DNA from: Bacillota bacterium
GTDB taxonomy: Bacteria; Bacillota; Clostridia; Peptostreptococcales; Anaerovoracaceae
Direction: 5' to 3'
Length of the DNA stretch: 17,107 nucleotides
Assembly (NCBI GenBank): GCA_030527065.1
Contig: JAUNBO010000022.1
Coordinates: 1-17,107 of the forward strand
Each line of letters starts with the position of its first letter. Position 1 is the first letter of the stretch. Below the pieces are notes generated by a model. The model had not been told where the DNA came from. It made no database searches and worked only from the letters and a program-made list of their open reading frames with translations. Below, in pieces: positions 6,917-13,741 of the stretch. Position numbers and translations under genes: made by a program.

Positions 6917-7819
6917 ATGGACATCAGAAAATACGGGGTCTTTCTGCGGGTGGCGGACTGGGGCAGCCTGACCCGGGCAGGGGAGGAGCTGGGCTACACC
7001 CAGTCCGGAATCAGCCACATGATCAAAAGCCTGGAGGAGGAAGCAGGGGTCCCGCTTCTGGTCCGCCGTCACAGCGGAGTGACCCTGACGGCGGAGGGTG
7101 AGGCCCTTCTGCCCATCCTCCGGGAACTGGTCTCCTGGGGGGACCGGCTGGAACAGGTCAGCGCCGCCCTGCGGGGAGTGGAGACCGGCCGCATCTCCAT
7201 CGGGGTCTTTTTCAGCATTTCCCATTGCTGGATGCCGGACATCCTGCAGCAGTTTGAAAGGGAACACCCCAACATCACCGTGGATGTGCTGGAGGGCGGC
7301 TCCGGAGATATAGAAAGCTGGCTGACGGAGGGCCGCATAGACCTGGGCCTTTTCAGCCGGCAGCCTCATTATACCTTTGAGTGGATTCCCCTGATGCGGG
7401 AACAGCTCATGGCGGTGCTGCCAACGGATCACCCCTTGGCTTTTCGGGAAGAGGTGGCGGTGGAGGAGCTTCTGAAGGAGCCCTACATCATGCAGGCGTC
7501 TCAGGACGCCTCCGCCGTGCAGGACCAGGATCTGTATAACTACTTAAAGGGCCGGAAGCAGACGCCCAGGGTAAAGTACAGCTCCAACAACGATTACGCC
7601 ATTGTCCGGATGGTGGAAAAGGGCCTGGGGGTCAGCATATTGCCGAATCTCATCGTCCGGGAGGAAAACCGGGATATAGCCGTACGGCCTCTTTCTCCGG
7701 CGGGGTACAGGGAACTTGGCATCGCTTACCGGGGAGGCAGAGAGCCTTCCCCGGCAATGGAAGAATTCATACACTGCACCAAAGACGTGCTGGCAAGGAT
7801 GGGGGTTTCCGAAGAATAA
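6917..7819 (+). CDS. LysR-family transcriptional regulator
   Basis: This 300-residue protein is the standard length for the family. Residues ~1-60 are a winged helix-turn-helix: FLRVADWGSLTRAGEELGYT followed by QSGISHMIKSLEEEAGVPLL and RRHSGVTLTAEGEALL, an excellent match to the LysR signature. Residues ~88-300 form the two-lobed periplasmic-binding-like effector domain (GRISIGVFFSISHCWMPDIL, then FEREHPNITVDVLEGG). Start: ATG 6917 has AAAGGAG (6902-6908) 8 nt upstream; an ATG at 6912 is out of frame. LysR proteins usually act on the divergent neighbour, here the small membrane-protein gene 6464-6739. The effector cannot be inferred. Confidence 0.93.
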   Translation: MDIRKYGVFLRVADWGSLTRAGEELGYTQSGISHMIKSLEEEAGVPLLVRRHSGVTLTAEGEALLPILRELVSWGDRLEQVSAALRGVETGRISIGVFFSISHCWMPDILQQFEREHPNITVDVLEGGSGDIESWLTEGRIDLGLFSRQPHYTFEWIPLMREQLMAVLPTDHPLAFREEVAVEELLKEPYIMQASQDASAVQDQDLYNYLKGRKQTPRVKYSSNNDYAIVRMVEKGLGVSILPNLIVREENRDIAVRPLSPAGYRELGIAYRGGREPSPAMEEFIHCTKDVLARMGVSEE

Positions 7820-7837
7820 AAGGTTGTTTTTTCCGGG

Positions 7838-7867
7838 GGCGCCAGGGCAAACCGTCCCCCTGGCGCC
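7838..7867. other. Hairpin between convergent genes (possible weak bidirectional terminator)
   Basis: A perfect 10-bp stem, GGCGCCAGGG (7838-7847) with CCCTGGCGCC (7858-7867), has a 10-nt loop. It sits between the LysR stop (7819) and the stop of the minus-strand LUD gene (7884-7886). Neither side carries a proper U-tract, so it may only slow polymerase or protect 3' ends. Confidence 0.5.
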
Positions 7868-7883
7868 TCTGAATAGTAACGGC

Positions 7884-8492
7884 TCAGAAGCCCAGCTCTT
7901 CCCCGATCAGGATGACCTCTACATCGTCTACATCGTTCATCTTTTTCAGATAGATGGTGAGGGCGTTGCAGATCCGGTCCGGGCTGGAGCAGTCGTAGCA
8001 GCGGTCTCCCCGGAGGGCGCAGGGGGTCTGGAGTTTGTAGCGCAGGGCGTTCTTCGGGGCGGCCACGTTCCGGGCCCTCCATATGGCCTTCTCCAGGGTG
8101 GGCTCTATCTTATTGACTCCGGCGATGAAGAAGACTTTTTTGTGGCCGAAGAGGGAGCCGGCGATCCGGTTGCCCGTTCCGTCGATGTTCACCAGTTCTC
8201 CCGTTTCCGAGAGGGCGTTGACGGAGGTGAGGTAGAGCTCTGTGGTAAGGGTCTTTTCTGCGATCTCCAGAAATTCGTCGTTGTCCCGGCTCTGGTTGGG
8301 GTCGTATACCGTATTGTGAGCGGACAGTCTCTCATAGAGCTTCATGTGGCTTATGGTGGCGGAGTCTCCGAAGCCTACGATCCGGCCGTCGATCTCCTTG
8401 TCCAGATGGTCGGCGGCTTCCTGTGCGGAGGAGAAAAAACGGACGGTATAACGGTTTTTTTCCAGGGCTTTCATGGTGGCTTGGACGTTCAT
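7884..8492 (-). CDS. LUD-domain protein (LutC/YkgG family), lactate-utilization-like
   Basis: This 202-residue protein belongs to the LUD/DUF162 family. Seen: VGFGDSATISHMKLYE (residues ~39-54), NIDGTGNRIAG (102-112), the strongly conserved GVNKIEPTLEKAIWRARNVAAP (125-146), and a cysteine cluster C158, C165, C168, C175 ending in DRICN, typical of the clostridial branch and probably able to hold metal. The family founder LutC works with LutA and LutB, iron-sulfur proteins that oxidise L-lactate; neither partner is present here, so this is an orphan member with an unknown reaction. Start: ATG 8492 has AAGGAG (8501-8506 on the plus strand) 8 nt upstream. It lies 32 nt after the hicB stop on the same strand and may be read from the hicAB promoter. 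Ile-Asp is written ATC-GAC twice here, unlike the rest of the window. Confidence 0.88.
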   Translation of the reverse strand: MNVQATMKALEKNRYTVRFFSSAQEAADHLDKEIDGRIVGFGDSATISHMKLYERLSAHNTVYDPNQSRDNDEFLEIAEKTLTTELYLTSVNALSETGELVNIDGTGNRIAGSLFGHKKVFFIAGVNKIEPTLEKAIWRARNVAAPKNALRYKLQTPCALRGDRCYDCSSPDRICNALTIYLKKMNDVDDVEVILIGEELGF

Positions 8493-8524
8493 GGCATTCA
8501 CTCCTTGTTTACAGATTACTGTGC

Positions 8525-8923
8525 TTACTGCTCTTGTATGCGAAGCTCTTGTTTCAGCGCCGTTTGCAGAACCGCAGAAACGTTCAAGCCCGCCCGATCC
8601 GCTTCCGCATTTAACCAAGAGGGCAAGGATACGTTGCGCCGAACTGTGCGCATATCGTTCTTGCGCCGATATTCCGCAAAGTCCACATCTACCAGCGTTA
8701 CAATGTCGGTTTCCTGTTCCTTTGCAACCTCGGTCAGCGCAGAAGGCTGCGGGATCGCTTCTTTTTCGTCTTCCATATCAATACCTGTAAGGCCAATCGC
8801 ATCGCGGGCCATCTCCATGGCGTCTGCATAATTGACGCCCTGGGTATTGATGTTGAAATCCGGCACGAAAACAACAATGTGTTCCTTCCCTCTGCTCATA
8901 ACGATAGGATAAGCCGCTTTCAT
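8525..8923 (-). CDS. hicB: HicB-family antitoxin
   Basis: This 132-residue antitoxin pairs with the HicA toxin encoded just upstream. Residues ~1-70 are the HicB partial RNase-H-like fold that covers the toxin active site (MKAAYPIVMS, then HIVVFVPDFNINTQGVNYADAMEMARDAIG, with the acidic stretch IDMEDEKEAIPQPS). Residues ~93-128 form a ribbon-helix-helix DNA-binding segment (TVRRNVSLPSWLNAEADRAG, then LNVSAVLQTAL). HicB normally represses its own operon by binding inverted repeats, and one exists at 9166-9184. The ribosome site GGGGAGGT lies 7 nt before ATG 8923. The gene is 42 nt downstream of hicA, with a hairpin overlapping the hicA stop. It is visibly AT-richer than its neighbours, which suggests acquisition by transfer. 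Confidence 0.92.
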   Translation of the reverse strand: MKAAYPIVMSRGKEHIVVFVPDFNINTQGVNYADAMEMARDAIGLTGIDMEDEKEAIPQPSALTEVAKEQETDIVTLVDVDFAEYRRKNDMRTVRRNVSLPSWLNAEADRAGLNVSAVLQTALKQELRIQEQ

Positions 8924-8955
8924 AGATTGTACCTCCCCGTTTATTTATTACCGTG

Positions 8956-8982
8956 GGCGGGGGGCTTATTTCAGCCCCCGCC
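8956..8982 (-). other. Intercistronic hairpin overlapping the hicA stop codon
   Basis: GGCGGGGGGC (8956-8965) pairs with GCCCCCGCC (8974-8982) with one bulged G, and the 8-nt loop contains the hicA stop codon (8966-8968). It lies between hicA and hicB, 35 nt before the hicB start. There is no U-tract, so it is more likely to stabilise or gate the message than to terminate it. Confidence 0.5.
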
Positions 8983-9139
8983 GCTTGATGATTGCCTTTG
9001 CTAAATCTTCGTCGGTTTCTCTGTGCCTCACCACACTTTCACGCTCTTTTCCCTTAATGTATATATCGTGGTTTGCACCGTGCCTCTTAAACTTCCATCC
9101 GTTCCGCTCTAAAAGATCTATCAAGTCTTTCGTTTTCAT
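8966..9139 (-). CDS. hicA: HicA-family mRNA interferase toxin
   Basis: This 57-residue toxin is of typical HicA length. It has the double-stranded-RNA-binding-like fold. Seen: MKTKDLIDLLERNGWKFKR at the N-terminus, then the catalytic loop GANHDIYIKG with His24 (the family's catalytic histidine lies in a G-(S/T/A)-x-H context), VVRHRETDEDLAKAIIKRRG at the C-terminus. HicA cleaves mRNA and tmRNA in a ribosome-independent way and stops growth until HicB neutralises it (family knowledge). Start: ATG 9139 has AAGGAG (9148-9153 on the plus strand) 8 nt upstream. It is the first gene of its operon, with the promoter at 9163-9191. Leu TTA and Ile ATA/ATT codons are frequent, unlike the surrounding GC-rich genes. 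Confidence 0.9.
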   Translation of the reverse strand: MKTKDLIDLLERNGWKFKRHGANHDIYIKGKERESVVRHRETDEDLAKAIIKRRGLK

Positions 9140-9162
9140 CCCGCATTCTCCTTACATTTACT

Positions 9163-9191
9163 ACTATACACAATCGATGTGTATCAATCAA
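9163..9191 (-). promoter_or_regulatory. hicAB promoter
   Basis: On the minus strand, TTGATT (plus 9186-9191) and TATAGT (plus 9163-9168) are separated by exactly 17 nt. The -10 box matches five of six consensus positions. The leader to the hicA ATG (9139) is only about 16-18 nt and contains the AAGGAG ribosome site. Confidence 0.75.
9166..9184. promoter_or_regulatory. Putative HicB operator palindrome
   Basis: ATACACA (9166-9172) and TGTGTAT (9178-9184) form a perfect 7-bp inverted repeat with a 5-nt centre. It fills the spacer of the hicAB promoter and overlaps the -10 box, the expected place for an autorepressor. A further half-site-like GTACACA occurs at about 9211-9217. Binding by HicB is inferred. 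Confidence 0.7.
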
Positions 9192-9250
9192 GAGCTTTCG
9201 GAAAAATAGTACACATTTTTTTGTCGTCACCGGCGGCTGCCAGAAAGGTT

Positions 9251-9279
9251 TTGTACTCCCTTGAGAAATGTGGTATTAT
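9251..9279 (+). promoter_or_regulatory. Promoter of the typA-sppA-der-plsY-gpsA run
   Basis: TTGTAC (9251-9256) and TATTAT (9274-9279) are spaced by exactly 17 nt. This predicts a transcript starting near 9286 with a ~116-nt leader before typA. No other good promoter or terminator was seen until after gpsA, so the five genes may be one unit. Confidence 0.7.
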
Positions 9280-9290
9280 AACTTAGTTAA

Positions 9291-9323
9291 GCTGGAGGTG
9301 CGGAGAGGCTTTCCGCCTCCGGC
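9291..9323 (+). other. Hairpin at the 5' end of the typA leader
   Basis: GCTGGAGGTGCGGA (9291-9304) folds on TCCGCCTCCGGC (9312-9323), with a 2-nt bulge and one G-U pair. It begins about 5 nt after the predicted transcript start. It resembles a 5'-stabilising stem; nothing identifies it as a known riboswitch. Confidence 0.4.
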
Positions 9324-9401
9324 GGCACAAAAAAGAGGACTCCATCCCGACGGAGGAAAAACAGCCTTGCCGGGACGGTCAGATACGGAGACAGAAGAGA
9401 A

Positions 9402-11279
9402 ATGCAGGAAAAACAGAAAATCATCAATATTGCGGTCATCGCCCATGTGGACGCAGGAAAATCCACCCTGGTGGACGCCTTCCTGAACCAGAGCGGCGTG
9501 TTCCGGGCCAACGAAGAGGTGGCGGATTGCGTCATGGACAGCGACGACATAGAGCGGGAGCGGGGCATCACCATCTACTCCAAGAATTGCTCCGTCATGC
9601 ACGGAGACGTGAAGATCAACATCGTGGATACGCCGGGCCATGCGGATTTTTCCTCGGAGGTGGAGCGCATCATGAAGACCGTGGACACGGTGATTTTGCT
9701 GGTGGATTCCAGCGAGGGCCCCATGCCCCAGACCCGCTTCGTGCTGCAGAAATCCCTGGAGCAGGGCCTGAACCCCATCCTGCTCATCAATAAGATAGAT
9801 AAGCGGGACGCCCGGCTGAAAGAGGTGCTGGACGAGGTATACGAGCTGTTCATGGAGCTGAACGCCAACGACGCCCAGCTGGATTTCCCCATCCTCTACG
9901 GCATCGCCCGCCAGGGGATAGCGGTGCTGGACCCGTCGGAGGCGGAGGGCGTGCAGGTGGCTTCCGCTCTGGGAGGCAAGCTGGCCCGGCACACTGCCGG
10001 CGGCCAGGGGGGCCTGGACATCACGCCCCTGTTCCAGATCATCACGGAGCACTGCGGGACCTACCCGGACCGCCGGGAGGAGCCCCTGCAATTTCAGGTC
10101 AGCACCCTGGGCTATGATGATTACATCGGAAGGCTGGGCATCGGCCGCATCACCCGGGGGGTCATCAGGGCCGGCCAGGCGGTGTCCGTGTGCAAGCCCG
10201 ACGGCAGCGTGGTCCGCCGGAAGATCAATCAGGTCTTCGTCTACCGGGGCCTGAAGAGGACGGCGGTGGAGGAAGCGGAGTGCGGGGACATCGTGGTGGT
10301 GTCCGGCATCCCGGATATTTCCATAGGGGAGACCATCTGTCAGGAGGACGTTCCCGAGGCCATGGAGGCCATCCACATAGAAGAGCCTACGCTGTCCATG
10401 AATTTTATGGTGAACAAATCCCCCTTTGCGGGGAAATCGGGGAAGTACGTCACCTCCCGGCACATACGGGAGCGGCTGGAAAAGGAGCTGGAGGTGAACG
10501 TGGGGCTGCTGGTGGAGCCTACAGAGTCCACGGACAGCTTCAAGGTTTCCGGCAGAGGGGAGCTGCATCTGTCCATTCTCATTGAGAATATGAGGAGAGA
10601 GGGCTACGAGTTGGCGGTGTCCCGGCCGGAGGTGATCCTGCGGAGAGACGGACAGGGGCGGAAGCTGGAGCCTGTGGAGCAGGTGGTGGTCACCGTGCCG
10701 GAGGCCTATTCCGGGCCGGTGATTTCCGCTTTGAATCTCCGGAAGGGCGTGATGACCGCCATGTCCGGCAAGGAGGGCTACTGCCGCCTGGAATATCTGG
10801 TCCCTACCAGGGGGTTGATGGGCTATCGCAGCGAATTCATCAATGAGACCAGAGGGGAGGGCATCATGGTGCGGCGCTTTGCCTGCTTTGAGCCGTACAA
10901 GGGCGACATTCCTCAGCGGAGCAACGGCGTGGCTGTGGCTCAGGAGGAAGGGGTGGCCACCGCCTATGCCCTTTTCAGCATCAGCGAGAGGGTGCAGCTC
11001 TTCATAGAGCCCGGGACCAGAGTTTACGAAGGCATGATCATCGGCATGAACAGCCGGAACATGGATATGGTGGTGAACCCCTGCCGGGAAAAGAAGGTCA
11101 GCAACATGCGGGCGGCAGGCAGCGACGAAGCCATACGCCTGTCTCCGGCCCGGACCTTTACGTTGGAGGAAGCGCTGGAATTCATCAGCGACGACGAACT
11201 GGTGGAGGTGGTTCCGGACGATATCCGCCTGCGGAAGAAGCAGTTGAAGGAGCTGGAACGCCGCCGCAGCGGGCGGTAG
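9402..11279 (+). CDS. typA: TypA/BipA-family translational GTPase (divergent member)
   Basis: This 625-residue GTPase belongs to the EF-G-like family that binds the ribosome and helps assembly of the large subunit, especially under cold or stress. Seen: G1 AHVDAGKS (14-21), G2 RGIT (54-57), G3 DTPGH (76-80) with the catalytic His80, and G4 NKID (130-133). Then come domain II (FQVSTLGYDDYIGRLGIGRI), domain III (GRGELHLSILIENMRREGYE) and the BipA-specific C-terminus (VPTRGLMGYRSEF, KVSNMRAAGSDEAIRL, LEFISDDELVEVVPDDIRLR). Oddities: usual TypA proteins have DHGKT in G1; here it is DAGKS. The usual Ala-Ser-Ala/Gly at G5 is GIA. It is slightly longer than the usual ~610. It may be a second paralogue rather than the housekeeping copy. 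The ribosome site is weak (GGAG 9387-9390 is 11 nt away). Confidence 0.9.
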   Translation: MQEKQKIINIAVIAHVDAGKSTLVDAFLNQSGVFRANEEVADCVMDSDDIERERGITIYSKNCSVMHGDVKINIVDTPGHADFSSEVERIMKTVDTVILLVDSSEGPMPQTRFVLQKSLEQGLNPILLINKIDKRDARLKEVLDEVYELFMELNANDAQLDFPILYGIARQGIAVLDPSEAEGVQVASALGGKLARHTAGGQGGLDITPLFQIITEHCGTYPDRREEPLQFQVSTLGYDDYIGRLGIGRITRGVIRAGQAVSVCKPDGSVVRRKINQVFVYRGLKRTAVEEAECGDIVVVSGIPDISIGETICQEDVPEAMEAIHIEEPTLSMNFMVNKSPFAGKSGKYVTSRHIRERLEKELEVNVGLLVEPTESTDSFKVSGRGELHLSILIENMRREGYELAVSRPEVILRRDGQGRKLEPVEQVVVTVPEAYSGPVISALNLRKGVMTAMSGKEGYCRLEYLVPTRGLMGYRSEFINETRGEGIMVRRFACFEPYKGDIPQRSNGVAVAQEEGVATAYALFSISERVQLFIEPGTRVYEGMIIGMNSRNMDMVVNPCREKKVSNMRAAGSDEAIRLSPARTFTLEEALEFISDDELVEVVPDDIRLRKKQLKELERRRSGR

Positions 11280-11384
11280 GCAGGGGAGCGCAGGACAGGC
11301 CGGAAAAACGCAAGCTATGGCACAGAGGAACCGGCAAGGGAAGCGGCAGAGGAAGTACAACAAGAAAGGGAAGGGGAAAGAGCA

Positions 11385-12419
11385 ATGGGAGAGTTTCAGG
11401 TCTACGAAAGAAACCTGGGGGAAGAGCCAAAGAGGGGAAAGTCCAGGAAAGGGCTGATCGTCCTCGTGATCGTGCTGGCAGTGATCATCGTGCTGGGGGC
11501 GTCGGTGAACAGCTGCGTCCAGCGCTTCACTTTTGAAAGCGGAGAGCTTACCACGGAGTATCCGGCGGAGGACTATATAGCGATCCTGTATGTGGACGGG
11601 GAAATCGGGCCCTCCAGCACAGACGTTTTCGGCAACGCCGTGGGCTACCAGCACAGCTGGACCATGACCACCATAGACGATCTCATGGAGGATTATTACA
11701 ATGCGGGGATCTTCCTCTTTGTGGATTCCCCCGGCGGCACCATCTATGAGAGCGACGAGCTCTATCTGAAGCTGGAGGAATACCAGGAGCAGACGGAGCG
11801 CCCGGTCTATGTGTATATGGGTTCCATGGCGGCCTCCGGAGGCTATTATGTCAGCGCCGGGGCGGATAAGATACTGGCCAACCGCAACTGCTGGACCGGC
11901 TCCATCGGCGTCACCGTAGGGTCCTTCTTCGATCTGTCGGGGCTGCTGGAGCGCTATGGCGTGGACACCGTCACCATCAACTCCGGGGAGCATAAGGCCA
12001 TGGGCAGCTATCTGGAGCCCATGAGCGATGAGGAAAGGGCCATCTGGCAGGCCCTTATAGACGAGGCCTATGACCAGTTTGTAGGCGTGGTGGCCGATGG
12101 GCGGGGCATGGCAGAGGCAGATGTGAGGACCCTGGCCGACGGGCGGGTCTATTCCGCCTGGCAGGCCCTGGAGCTGGGGCTGATAGACGGGGTCTGCACC
12201 CTGGAGGAAGCCCAGGCGGACATGCAGACGAGCTGCGGCCTGGAGTGGTGCGAATTCTACGAGCTGTATTATCAGGATACTTCTTTCCTCTCCAGCCTGA
12301 CGGGGCTGGCGGGGACCCTGGCGGAGAGCCGGGAGAGCGGGGATGTGTCGGCCCTGCTCTCCATCATAGAAGAGAGCAACCGGCATCCCATCAGCTATTT
12401 ATGTGAGGTAGGACAGTGA
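11385..12419 (+). CDS. sppA: S49-family signal peptide peptidase
   Basis: This membrane-anchored serine protease of 344 residues is the short Gram-positive form of SppA. It cleaves leftover signal peptides and membrane-bound fragments. Seen: a cytoplasmic charged N-terminus, one transmembrane helix at ~23-40, VDSPGG (113-118), the nucleophile region SMAASGGYY with Ser151, GSIGV (172-176), and INSGEHKAMGS with the general base Lys204. The Ser/Lys dyad is intact. The C-terminal ~60 residues (TSCGLEWCEFYELYYQDTS onward) show no conserved motif. ATG 11385 follows a purine-rich AAGGGGAAAGAG stretch. The gene is 105 nt after typA with no terminator between. Its TGA overlaps the GTG start of der (GTGA, 12416-12419), suggesting coupled translation. 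Confidence 0.93.
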   Translation: MGEFQVYERNLGEEPKRGKSRKGLIVLVIVLAVIIVLGASVNSCVQRFTFESGELTTEYPAEDYIAILYVDGEIGPSSTDVFGNAVGYQHSWTMTTIDDLMEDYYNAGIFLFVDSPGGTIYESDELYLKLEEYQEQTERPVYVYMGSMAASGGYYVSAGADKILANRNCWTGSIGVTVGSFFDLSGLLERYGVDTVTINSGEHKAMGSYLEPMSDEERAIWQALIDEAYDQFVGVVADGRGMAEADVRTLADGRVYSAWQALELGLIDGVCTLEEAQADMQTSCGLEWCEFYELYYQDTSFLSSLTGLAGTLAESRESGDVSALLSIIEESNRHPISYLCEVGQ

Positions 12420-13741
12420 GCAAACCTGTGGTGGCCGTGGTCGGACGGCCCAACGTGGGGAAATCCACGTTATTCAACAAAATAATCGGCAAGAGAATGG
12501 CCATCGTGGAGGATACTCCCGGGGTGACCAGGGACCGCATCTACGGCCAGGCAGAGTGGCTGGGCAGGGAATTCCTCCTGATTGATACCGGCGGCATAGA
12601 GCCGGAATCGGAGGACGTCATACTGTCCCAGATGCGCCTTCAGGCGGAGATCGCCATGGAGACGGCTCACGTGATCCTGTTCCTGGTGGACGGCAAGGAA
12701 GGCCTTACGTCCACGGACCGGGAGGTGGCGTCCATGCTGATGAAAAAGGGCAAGGACGTGATCCTGGTGGTGAACAAGGCGGACGGGAAGGAGCTGCCGG
12801 AAAGCTTTTATGATTTCTATGAGCTGGGCCTGGGAGAGCCGGTGCCGGTTTCCGCCGCCAATATGCTGGGGCTGGGAGACCTGCTGGAGCAGGTGACGGC
12901 CCATTTCCCGGAGGGAGGCGAAGAGGAGGAAGAAGACGTGCAGGGCATCGCCGTCATAGGCAAGCCCAACGTAGGAAAATCCTCTCTGATAAACGCCCTT
13001 CTTGGGGAGGAGCGGGTCATTGTCAGCAACATCCCGGGGACCACGCGGGACTCGGTGGATACGCCCTTTGAGTGGGGGGGAGAGCGCTGGAACCTCATCG
13101 ATACGGCGGGGATACGGCGGCAGAACAGAATCAATGAAGACATAGAGAGATACAGCGTCATCCGGGCCGTCAGCGCCATAGAGCGCAGCGACGTCTGCCT
13201 GCTGATGATAGACGCCTCCCAGGGGGTCACGGACCAGGACAAGCGGGTGGCGGGCATGGCTCACGAGGCAGGCAAGGGCATTGTCATAGTGGTGAACAAA
13301 TGGGACCTCATAGAGAAGGACAACCACACCATGAGCCAGTTTGAGCGCACCATCCGGGCGGAGCTGCTCTTTCTCGCCTACGCCCCCATCCTGTTCATTT
13401 CCGTGTTGAAGAAGCAGCGGACAGGCAAGGTGATGGAGCTGGTGAAATACGTCTCGGAAAAGAGGGCTCTCCGGGTATCCACGGGGCAGTTGAACAGCCT
13501 CATCACAGACGCCACCATGATGAAGCAGCCCCCCTCGGATAAGGGGAAACGGCTGAAGATCTATTATGTGACCCAGGTGGGGGTGAAGCCCCCTCTGTTC
13601 TCCTTCAAGATCAACGACAGGGAGTTGATGCATTTCTCTTATGCCCGCTATCTGGAGAACCAGATACGCCAGGGCTTTGGCTTTGAGGGAACGTCCATCA
13701 AATTCGTCTTTCGGGAAAAGGGGGAAAACGCAGATGAATGA
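12416..13741 (+). CDS. der: Ribosome biogenesis GTPase Der (EngA)
   Basis: This is an essential double-GTPase needed for 50S subunit maturation; 441 residues is the standard length. First G domain: GRPNVGKS (10-17), TPGVTRD (34-40), DTGG (57-60), NKAD (120-123). An acidic linker (GGEEEEEDV, 167-175) leads to the second G domain: GKPNVGKSS (182-190), IPGTTRD (206-212), DTAGI (229-233), NKWD (294-297). The C-terminal KH-like domain carries KIYYVTQVGVKPPLFSFKIND. The second G5 element reads ISVLKKQR where ISALTGQR-like sequences are usual. The start is GTG 12416, supported by GAGGTAGG shortly upstream and by the family's N-terminus (xKPVVAVVGRPNVGKS). It overlaps sppA by 4 nt and plsY by 8 nt. 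Confidence 0.96.
   Translation: MSKPVVAVVGRPNVGKSTLFNKIIGKRMAIVEDTPGVTRDRIYGQAEWLGREFLLIDTGGIEPESEDVILSQMRLQAEIAMETAHVILFLVDGKEGLTSTDREVASMLMKKGKDVILVVNKADGKELPESFYDFYELGLGEPVPVSAANMLGLGDLLEQVTAHFPEGGEEEEEDVQGIAVIGKPNVGKSSLINALLGEERVIVSNIPGTTRDSVDTPFEWGGERWNLIDTAGIRRQNRINEDIERYSVIRAVSAIERSDVCLLMIDASQGVTDQDKRVAGMAHEAGKGIVIVVNKWDLIEKDNHTMSQFERTIRAELLFLAYAPILFISVLKKQRTGKVMELVKYVSEKRALRVSTGQLNSLITDATMMKQPPSDKGKRLKIYYVTQVGVKPPLFSFKINDRELMHFSYARYLENQIRQGFGFEGTSIKFVFREKGENADE

Noticed and set aside
7838..7867. Calling the lysR/LUD hairpin a true intrinsic terminator
   Set aside because: The stem is strong but there is no U-tract on either strand, so it is listed only as a hairpin.
7716..8831. A 371-codon plus-strand frame across the end of lysR, the LUD gene and hicB
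   Set aside because: It overlaps three genes with clear family motifs and ribosome sites, and has no start signal of its own.
8985..9209. A 74-codon plus-strand frame over hicA
   Set aside because: It is antisense to hicA, which has a complete motif set, ribosome site and promoter.
9276..12386. A 1036-codon open frame on the minus strand opposite typA and sppA
   Set aside because: It mirrors two well-supported genes and owes its openness to GC-rich third positions of the plus-strand codons. The product is low-complexity (His/Leu/Pro/Gln-rich) without domains.
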